From assembly GCF_009727055.1 (NCBI RefSeq), contig NC_052351.1, positions 56,063,422 through 56,127,421 on the forward strand: a stretch of 64,000 bases of DNA, in the 5' to 3' direction. Positions 55,391 to 64,000 of the stretch are shown piece by piece. The notes under the pieces are model-generated. The model was not told the DNA's origin and searched no databases. It saw only the letters and a program-made list of their open reading frames with translations. The DNA comes from Benincasa hispida. Its lineage: Eukaryota; Streptophyta; Magnoliopsida; Cucurbitales; Cucurbitaceae. The position numbers and the translations under genes were made by a program. Every line of letters begins with the position of its first letter. Position 1 is the first letter of the stretch.

Positions 55391-55800
55391 AAATCAGAAT
55401 TTTTCATCAAAATATAATCAAAGTAGATATATCAGAACCACATAATCACACAATTATGGGCAAGTAGGAAGGGAAGATACATGAACAGATCTTTTTTTAA
55501 GACTGACATTACATGTAGGGAACCAACCTTCTCTGAAGAGAGAATGACATGAGGCCCATTATAGTTTGATTTCGATATCTTTTGCCCCCTTGAACATGGA
55601 CTAGGAATGTGAAACCACAAAATGCCAAAATCGGAAACACGAGACTGAGAATGTGAAGGCCAGACACGAATAAGAACCACTGGACACAATTGTGAAGGAA
55701 TTGGATTCCTCGCAAAAGCGTGTAAACGCCATGCATTTGACAATCAATTTAAAAAACACAAAATAACAGAGAAGAATATCAAAAATTCACAAGATAAACA
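55391..55800. other. unassigned segment, possible captured exon
   Basis: Minus-strand open frames of 103 residues (55432-55743) and 75 residues (55509-55736) overlap here. The second is hydrophobic (FLFVSGLHILSLVFPILAFC). Base composition is less AT-rich than the surroundings. I recognise no family and no start context, so it may be a host gene fragment or chance. Confidence 0.3.
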
Positions 55801-56604
55801 TGTTAAAATCTATAAGCATACTTTTCCACATAGGGAAAGAGCAAGAGAAGACTCACCCTTGCAGAATTTCTCTTCTACATGAATTTCCTCTTCAAGATCA
55901 TGAACGACACTTATGCACGAGCACGCGTATTCTTCCAACACAGAGGACACCACCACATAACAACTTTGCTATTCTTCGACAAGGAATAAGGATGTGTGGG
56001 ATCCTTATAGTTCTTGGGAGAAAGGAAGAAAAATTATTAAGAGTTTGAGATAGGGAATTTTTTGAGAGGTTTTCTTATATGTTTTCACATTAACCACTTC
56101 ACTCTCACTCATTTTCTATATTCTCAATATAGATGAAATATAAAAAGGAAGAGGGAGAGAGTTATTCTCACTCCCAACCACGTGTTGAAGAATAACTCCA
56201 CCATAATGGAGAGTTATCAATTAATTATATAATATAATATAATATAATATAATATAAATGATTAGTTAACTAACTTAATTGATCATATAATATGCATCTT
56301 AATCACATTAAAATCCACACCTTTCTTATAACCTATAATTCTAATATGAATTCTATTCACATTAAATTTTAATATATGATATTTAAATGAATCTCATTCA
56401 TTTAATATTTGAATCTTATTTAAATATTTATCTCTCACATATTATATAGTCTTAAATATAAATCATATTTATAATTAACTATATATTATAATGTATCAAT
56501 ATACATTAAACTTTATATTAATCACATTAGTATAACTAATACCCTTAATTTCCTTCAATAATTTGAACAATTCAAATTATTACAAAATAGTTATTCCTTA
56601 TTTT
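55801..56604 (-). repeat. copia LTR fragment (3' LTR of the right-hand element), split
   Basis: Text such as ACTCACCCTTGCAG, the AT-rich core and the AATTTGAACAATTCAAATTA block parallels 62735-63560, so both are LTRs of one minus-strand copia family. It is interrupted at 56605 by a plus-strand LTR and continues at about 58507-58559 (GAGCTAGTAAGAGGACC). The left end (TG at 55801) is tentative. Confidence 0.6.
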
Positions 56605-58501
56605 TGTTGGGTAGTATGTCCTAAAACTCGCAGTATGTAAAGTTAAACATTTTCTATTATCAATAAAGATGTTGTTTGACATTTATTCAATAAAGTTGTT
56701 ATTGAATTTGTAACTTGTGCTTATAAATACTAAATCCAATAAATTAAAGATCCATGGCTATTATTATATGAATACTTGAACTTTATGTGGAGACATAAAG
56801 ATAGATTAAGTTCGAGTAAATAGCCAAAACGGTCCCTCGTATACATATAAGGTTGGTGGCCTTATTCTAGTAATACTATCGGATGTGGCTCGCTCTGTAG
56901 TTATTACAATTTATTATAAGGTGCTACAAATGAAGTGATTCTGATTCGTTCATGTATTGATATGAGGAGTGGAGGTGTCCTATGCAATGAGTTTGCGTAA
57001 GATCGGACCAAGAAATAAGTTACTCTTACTTTATAACGTTGTTTACTATTTAAGACTGACTATTTCGCATACATGACCTAGGTAACTCGATCTTAATTAA
57101 GGATAAAACTAGGTACATAATTGGGGACATAGGGTGCAAGATGAAACTCATGCCTACCCGATTTAGGGATAGGGGGGAGGTTGTTCTCTTAAGTATTGAA
57201 TCCAGGTCTTGAACATGGGCCCCACTCTCTCATTCACTCGAGAGGGATCTGATTCAGTGATTGGATCACAAACTAATTGTTTATTAGAGGATCAGTGAAA
57301 CTTAAGGAGCAAGATGTAATTTCGGGGGTAAAATAACATTTGACCCAGCCGTTATTATGAATAACCTATGAAGGGTCGACTTACTAATTATGGTTAAACG
57401 AAATGGACACAAATATATCTACATTGAGAAGAGTGCAACTATCGAGCTATAGTGGTATGACTCGTTAGTTAACGAATATTGATTAATTCAATCTAAAGAG
57501 TTTTAGCCAATTAATCTTAAATTGTTGAAGCTCATGATCTGTAAGTTCATAAGGTCTCTCTACTAGCTTGTAAAACATGAACACATTGAATTAGTAAATT
57601 GAGTGAATTTGGAATGATGTCAATTTGAAATAATCAAAATTGAATTTTAATTTGAAATTTTCAAATTGAATTTAGAGTTTGAATTTGAATAGTTCAAATT
57701 AAAATTATGTTTGTATAATTGTATTTGATATAATTAATTAATGCTTAATTTATCAATGTTAAATGAAATTGAAGAGTTTATAATATTTAAATATTTATTC
57801 AAATATTAATAACGTGAATAGGATTCATTTTTAAAATTAGGTGTGTGATTCATTTAATATTTGATATTAAATTATTATTTATTTAATTAATTAAAATCAA
57901 ATTAATTTTCAATTTAATTCAATTTGAGAAATTGAATTTTTAAAATTTTAAATGGAATTAATTTTGAATTAATTGAGATTAAAATTGAAATTGAAAATGA
58001 AGTTTCTTAGTGGAAAGTCCATCCAACCTCCCTTGAAGTAGGAGGTGGATTGTTTCTAATTAGGACACCTAGGCATCCTAAACTTGAACTTTGATGTGGC
58101 ATTGACTCTTTTCATCAGTGCTTGCATGAAGATGAGGGATAAAACTCTTTGATTTTCTTAGATTTGTGTACTGGCTACTGGAAAATCAATTTTCTGCAGT
58201 GGTGTTCTTCTTACCACAAAACCCACTCCATTTCCTTACACAATTCACTTCAATCTTGAGTTCCACTACTCCAATCCAAGGATGAGAATAGTAGAGAAGG
58301 TCTCTTGGTGGTTCGCTGAGGTGTTGAAGCTAAGAATTCAATGAGAACAGCTTGGATTTGGAGGATTCTTCAAAGGTAAGATGTTATTGGAAACCCTCTT
58401 GTTGAAAAACCTGTTTTACATGCTTTTAGAACTCAAATTAAGTGTAATTAGAGTGCTTATTAATTCTGATTGCTTCCATTGTGGGATTATTCATCCTATT
58501 A
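56605..58501 (+). repeat. copia solo LTR on plus strand
   Basis: It starts TGTTGGGTAGTATGTCC, the same family as the minus-strand LTR at 1230-3086, and runs about 1.9 kb. No PBS follows it and no PPT precedes it. The host LTR resumes behind it. Flanking bases ATTTT (56600-56604) and GTTTT (58502-58506) could be a decayed TSD, though the terminal CA is not clear. Confidence 0.65.
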
Positions 58502-58559
58502 GTTTTATCCTCAGTGAGCTAGTAAGAGGACCATAAGGACCTACATATTAGAAGCTCCA

Positions 58560-60513
58560 TGATGGAATACACCCATGCTTAGCGGAAGAAATAATGGATC
58601 TAAAGTACTCTAATTAGGTTAATCACAAAGGATAAACATGCAATTAAATAATGTAAAAGGGGAAGTAGAAATACAACCTTTGTAGACTTTGAATCTTTTC
58701 TAAATTAGCTCCAATCTCCTCACGAACGGTTCGTAGACTACCACAAGAATCTTTTCGACTATTATCTCACCTTAGAATTGGATGGTGGAATCCGGTGAAT
58801 GACTAATTTGGAAAGGAAAAGGTTAAGTCTTTGAGAGAAAATTGTTATGAGATTATCACATAATCTCATCAATTTCCACTATGGCCAAGAGTTCTAAACA
58901 ATCATAAACTCTTTCTTTTAATGACATTACATGCAAAACATGCAACTTTGAGTTTGATGAAAATTTGACACTAAAAACTCCACCAACTCAAAGTGAGATT
59001 TAGTGGGGCAAGTATCTTCAAATGAAGACAACACTTGGCAATGCAAAAGTTGGCATTTCTCATCATAATTTGTTGGATCTTTCCACTAACTTGGTTCATG
59101 ATTAAAACGACTCTCAAAGTCAAAAGTCAACGAATTTGACTTTTTGACTTTCAAAGTCAAAAGTCAACAATTTTTCATTGCATTTTTTATCTAGTCAATA
59201 ATTTGACTTTGAATACAATTTTGACCAATTCTTTTTAATTTCAAAATTAATTCTAATAATCAATTTTAAAATCACATTAATAATAAATAATTAATTAAAC
59301 AATTTAATTAATTTAATTTAATATTAAATCCAACAATAATCCCAATGAATATGAATCTCTATTTATAATCTTGATATTTAAATCTTATTTAAATATCTCC
59401 TATTTTCTCTCTCTTTATGTTTAATTCACAATTAAACATGATGTTAAATATATCGTAATATTTTTCGCTTTGCACCAAAAGCCGAATTTGCAAATTCATC
59501 TGTCACATTGTTCTAAGGTTTAGTCCGATATGAGCTAGTAGGGGGACCTCATGGACCTACAGATCATGGGCTCCAACGACTTATGATTAACTGGCTAAAC
59601 TCTTTAACTTAATTAACCATCATTCGTTAACTACCGCGTCACTCCACTAAAGCCATTAGTTGCACTCCCTTCACTGTAGATATATTATGTCCACTCAATA
59701 TAACCATGATTAGAAAGTTAACCCCTCACAGGTTGTTCGTAATAATGGCTGGATCAAAAGTTGTTTTACCCCTGAGATTACATCTCGCTCTCTTAAGTCT
59801 CATTGATCCTCTAAAGAATAATTGGTTTGTGATCCAATCACTAAGTCAAGTCCCTCTCAGGTCAATGAGAGGGTGGGCTCCTTGTTCAAGACCCGAAGTT
59901 AACACTTAAAGGAACAACCTCTCTCCTATCCCTAAAAGCGGGTAGGAGTGAATTTCATCTTGCACTCTATGTTCCCAACTATCTACCCGGTCTTACCCTT
60001 AAAATGGGAGGCTTATTGAGCTGGCGCTATTGAGCCAACCCTCACCCATGCAAATTAAGAATAATCCTGAATAAACAGGAGTTCATAGTTTGCTCAGGAT
60101 TAAGGTCAAGTTACCTAGGTCATAGTTGTGAAATAGTCAGTCTTAAACAGTAAACAACATTATAAAGTAAGAGTGATTCATTTGTTGGTCCGATCTTATG
60201 TAAACTTATTACATAGGATGCCCTCGCTCTTCATGTCAATACATGAACAAATTAGGATCACTTTATTTGTAGCACTCTAGAACCAATTGTAACAACTACA
60301 AAATGGGTCACATCCAATAATGTTACCAGAATAAGGTACCAAACTTTATTTGTATATTGTAGATCATTTTAGCTATTTACTGAACTTAATCGACTCTTTT
60401 GTCTCCACATAAAGTTCATATATTCATATAATAACCATGGATCTTTAGTTTATCGGATTTAGATTTTACAAGTGCAATTTACATATTAAATAATAGTTTT
60501 ATTGAATAAATGC
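58560..60513 (-). repeat. copia LTR on minus strand, start truncated
   Basis: The minus-strand end reads TTCCATCA at 58560. The body parallels 1230-3086, including the block GAGCTAGTAGG.GGACCTC, and CAGGTTGTTC. It ends abruptly at 60513 within the segment AATAAATGCCAA, before its TGTTGGG start. With 56605-58501 it forms a large inverted repeat. Confidence 0.7.
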
Positions 60514-60722
60514 CAATAAGACTGGGTAGATAGCTAGGGACATGGGGTGCAAGACGGAATTCACTCCAACCTTCTTTTAGGGATAGTAGAGAATTTATTC
60601 CCTTAAGTGCTGACTCCAGGTCTTGAACAAGGGGACCCACCCTCTTATTGGCCTAAGAGGGACTCGGTTTAGTGATTGGATCACAAACTAATTGTTCATT
60701 AGAGAATCAGTGAGACTTAAGG
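60514..60722 (+). repeat. inverted copia LTR fragment
   Basis: About 209 bp in plus orientation matching 57117-57304 (GGGACATGGGGTGCAAGA; GATTGGATCACAAACTAATT). It is wedged between two minus-oriented LTR segments. Confidence 0.7.
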
Positions 60723-61072
60723 TTTAGTTATATTTAACTCCTTAAATACCACTGATCCCTCTAATGAACAATTAGTTATAGTCAACTATAAACTAGACCC
60801 CCTTTCTAGCCAGTGAGAGAGTGAGGGTCCTCATTGTTCAAGATCCAAAATCAGTTCTTAAGGGAGCAATTCATCTACTTACCTTCAAGACAAGAAGGAG
60901 TGAGTTCCATCTTGTGTAGTTATGTTCCCAACTCCCCACTTGGAAAAATTTTCAAAAATGGTAGGCTTATTAAGTCGGTGAATCTGGCCACTCTCACCCA
61001 TACAGATCAAAGGATCACTCTCATGGACAGGAGTTCACAACTCACTTAGGATTAAGGTCAAGTCACCTATGA
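60723..61072 (-). repeat. copia LTR fragment fused to RNase H
   Basis: It matches 7500-7795 (ACCACTGATCCCTCTAATGAAC, CCCAACTCCCC). It is joined without PPT to truncated RNase H at 61073, so a deletion removed the end of pol and the PPT. Confidence 0.7.
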
Positions 61073-61470
61073 TTATCTTTTATGACTCATAGGTTCCTTT
61101 AAATTTGCTACAGAACCATTTTTATCAAAATAAGGTGCGATGTGTAAAGACATATTTGGAACAACTTCCAAACTAGTAAGGAGCTTCCTCAGCCAAACAG
61201 TTTCCTTAGTAGCTTCACAAGCAGCTACGTATTTAGCTTCTATTGTGAAGTCCACAACGCATTCTTTCTTGATACTTCGCAACGCTATGGCTTCTCTATT
61301 AATAGTGAACACTTATCCTAATTTGGATTTCCTAGAATCCATATCAATCTGAAAATCATAGTCTACATATCCTGTAAGGATCAAATCCTTAGCTCCATAC
61401 ACAAGATATATAGTTTCTCGTTCTCTATAGATATTTGAGGACTGTTTCGACCATTGTCCAGTGATCTAAC
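61073..61470 (-). pseudogene. copia RNase H remnant
   Basis: The minus-strand reading MFTINREAIALRSIKKEC, EAKYVAACEATKETVWLRKL, then NGSVANLKEPMSHKR belongs to the RNase H domain of a Ty1/copia polyprotein. The catalytic Glu region EAKYVA is present. The family GY.F.L.GGA is reduced. It stops after SHKR at the LTR junction, lacking the last 60 or so residues. Confidence 0.88.
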
Positions 61471-62640
61471 CTTAGATTGGATTAATATCTATTGAAAATC
61501 CTTACTTCAAATGTCAGGCCTTGTACATAACATGACATACATAAGGATACCCATAACCGAAGCATAGGGAATCCATCTCATTTCCTCGACCTCTCGAGGA
61601 GTCCTAGGACATAGTTTCTTAGACAATACAATCCCATGCCTGAAAGGTAATAAATTCCTCTTCGAATTCTACATCGATTATTTGATAAACATCTTGTTAC
61701 TATATGATGCCTGAGACAAAGCTAACATTTTATTCTTATGATCCCTGATGATCTGGATCCCTAGAACAAACCGCGCCTCACCCAAGTCTTTCATTGGAAT
61801 TGGGCAGCTAGCCATTTCTTTACATTTGTCAATAAACCTATATCATTCCCAATGAGAAGGATATCATCCACATACAACACTACAAAAGCTACTAAATTGC
61901 TGGTGATTTTCTTGTAGACACAAGTTTCATCAACATTCTGGTCAAAGCCATAAGACTTGATCGCAGTATCAAATCTTATATTCCATGATCGAGATGCTTG
62001 TTTCAATCCATATATGGACCGATTAAGGTTGCAAATCTTTAATTCTTTACCATGTTCAATGAATCTCTTAGGTTGATTCATATAGATGATCTCTTCAAGA
62101 TCACCATGAAGAAAGATAGTCTTAATGTCAATTTTCCATATCTCATAGTCATAAGATGTAGCAATGAACAAGAGAATCTGATAGACTTTAACATGACAAC
62201 AGGTGAAAAAGTTTCTTCATAGTCAACTCCCTTAACTTGGGTATAATCCTTTGCCACCAGTCTAGCCTTAAAGGTATCTACACCCCTTTTTCTCTTGTAG
62301 ATCCATTTGCAACTTGTAGCTTTTACCCCATAAAATTGATTTACAAGTTCTTAAATAGAATTGAAGTACATAGATTTAATTTCTAGATTCATGGTTTTAA
62401 TCTATTCATCTTTGTTAACATCTTCCATTGCTTGCTTGTAAGATAATGGGTCCTCAACCTCATCATCAGATGTGATGTCTCGGGTTTTATTAAACCCATG
62501 TAGCAAATAGGTGGATTCATAACCCTCCCACTACATCAAGGCAATCTCAACTCTTGAGATAGATGTGCTTGACTAGATGAACTAACATTAACAACTCTCG
62601 TTGATGTACTAGCTAAAGGAATCGGTGAAGGTCCTTGAGT
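61471..62640 (-). pseudogene. copia reverse transcriptase and upstream linker
   Basis: The open stretch 61791-62171 contains YDYEIWKIDIKTIFLHGDLE, the YGLKQASRSW block and the catalytic YVDD (FVVLYVDDILLIGND). Upstream on the minus strand (62172-62480), with stops and frameshifts, lie KATSCKWIYKRKRG, FKARLVAK and VDYEETFSPV, the N-terminal RT blocks, and DPLSYKQAM of the integrase-RT linker. Downstream 61471-61790 is decayed RT. Integrase and gag are missing. Non-functional. Confidence 0.9.
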
Positions 62641-62734
62641 GGAAACAGGGATCGATCCCAAATCCCAATTTTTACAAAACATTCAATTTTACAGAATCAA
62701 ACAAAACATTATGCATTAAAAAAAAAATACAACA

Positions 62735-63922
62735 TGCTAATATCAATTGAGAAAAGAGAAAAAAAAAATACTAACCCTTGAAGATCAACCTTCTTCATAT
62801 AATTCTTTTTCTCTTGAATTGCAACAAACTCAAAACCCTAAATGGCCACCACAATGAAGGCTTCCTCAGTATTCTCTTGGATGAAAATCCAAGGAGTTTT
62901 TGGGCTCTTGGAATTTTGTGAGGGAAAAGAGAATTTGATAGATGAAAGGAATAGGAAGAAAAACTTGGAAGGTTTTCTCTGAGAGCAGAACCTTTCACAC
63001 CCACACAGAGAGAGATCTATAAAATCTGTGAAGAACTAGAGAAATCCTCTAACTAAATCCCCTCTCAGTATGTGGGCTGAGAGAAAATAGGGGAGGAAAG
63101 TTATTTCCCTCCCTTAATTTTAAAACTTAAATAAATATAAATAAATCAAACAAATAAAAATTAATTTAATTTTCATTAATTAATATATTATATATATTTA
63201 TAATAACTATTTATCATACATATATACATAACTATATCTTATATGACATATAACGTATAACCTATAATATCTATATTGTATAAAATACAATATAACCTAT
63301 AGTTTCAATTCTTTCACCAATGACATTTAATATAAATCCCATTTATATTAAATTTAATATATGAATCCAATTCATATAATTAATATTTGAATCACATTCA
63401 AATATTTATTTCCTCTCAAATAAACTTTATATTATAATGTATTAAATACATTATAGTATTTATATAATATATAATTAAATTAAATTAATTATATCATATA
63501 TAATTAATTCCCTCAATTAATTCGAACAATTCAAATTAATCCAAAATTGATTCTTATTTAATCCTTGTTGAGCTACAGAGAGGATCTCATGGACCTATAG
63601 CGTGAAGCTCCAATGGTACTTTAATAATTAATTAAACTCCATTAATTATATTATTCAATATCCATTAATTGTCGATCATTCCACTAAAGACCAATAACTT
63701 CACTCTTTCTACTACAGATATATTTATGTGTCTATTGGATATAATCAGTCAACAGTGCGATGACCCTTCACAAATTGCTCGTAAGTACACTTACGCCAAA
63801 ATTATCATTTTGCCCCTATAGTTACATCTACTCCTAGTACCACTGACCCCTCTAATGAATAGTAAATCATAGTCCAACTATAACTATACTCCTCTCGAGC
63901 CAAGAAAGAGAGTGGCGGCATA
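62735..63922 (-). repeat. copia LTR (5' LTR of the right-hand element), cut at the right
   Basis: Same family as 6161-7802 and 55801-56604: CTTGAAGATCAACCTTCTTC leader, AT-rich core 63100-63560, then GAGCTACAGAGAGGATCTC and CAACAGTGCGATGACCC. No PBS is visible at its left edge. It stops at about 63922, replaced by unrelated sequence. Confidence 0.6.
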
Positions 63923-64000
63923 TTGTTGATGTTGGTTTAAGGAAACACACAACAAAAGAAAACAAGATCATTAAGTATTCTAATTTCTCAATTTTAGCTA
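63923..64000. other. unassigned sequence at window edge
   Basis: Starts near TTGATGTTGGTTTAAGG and does not continue the copia LTR. Too short to assign; probably the edge of another insertion. Confidence 0.4.

Overview
The window is plant nuclear heterochromatin made almost entirely of transposable elements. I see no confident host gene, no tRNA or rRNA gene and no CRISPR array. Plant origin follows from the families present: Ty3/gypsy elements of Tekay-like (chromodomain) and Athila-like type, Ty1/copia elements primed by tRNA-iMet, a CACTA (En/Spm) TNP2-type transposase relic, and a hAT-type MITE. The general look of the repeats suggests a dicot, perhaps a cucurbit, but that is recollection and not proof.

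Layout. Positions 1-7802 hold minus-strand copia material: the leader, PBS and LTR of one element, then a gutted second element ending in another LTR. Positions 7803-11054 are two abutting Athila-like LTRs (minus). Positions 11063-14433 are the 3' end of a plus-strand gypsy element with a long LTR. Positions 14434-54342 are the core of the window. It is one minus-strand CACTA transposase pseudogene, cut into four pieces and spread over 40 kb by nested insertions. A hAT MITE (15403-16017, 8-bp TSD) sits in it. A Tekay-like gypsy element (16396-37643) sits in it and is itself interrupted by a complete Athila-like element (19811-29780, TSD GAATG) and a solo LTR (31010-32805, TSD TATGG). An Athila-like element on the minus strand (37837-53969, TSD ATTCT) also sits in it and contains a deleted Tekay-like element (42558-48952, TSD ATTGG). 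Positions 54343-55800 are the upstream flank with a MITE-like repeat. Positions 55801-64000 are a shuffled block of copia LTRs, including an inverted LTR pair, around a decayed copia pol gene.

How it fits together. Removing each insert plus one target-site copy restores continuity in the host reading frame, so the order of events can be read directly: the CACTA element came first, the hAT MITE and two gypsy elements entered it, and further gypsy elements entered those. A Tekay-like copy lies in an Athila-like element and the reverse also occurs, so both families were mobile over overlapping periods. All coding regions are decayed. Many premature stops are TAG where the family has CAG, the pattern expected from deamination of methylated cytosine in CHG context.

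Three perfect 38-bp palindromes (11942, 12055, 19671) are the Nextera mosaic-end junction adapter. They are library or assembly artefacts, so sequence joined across them should not be trusted.
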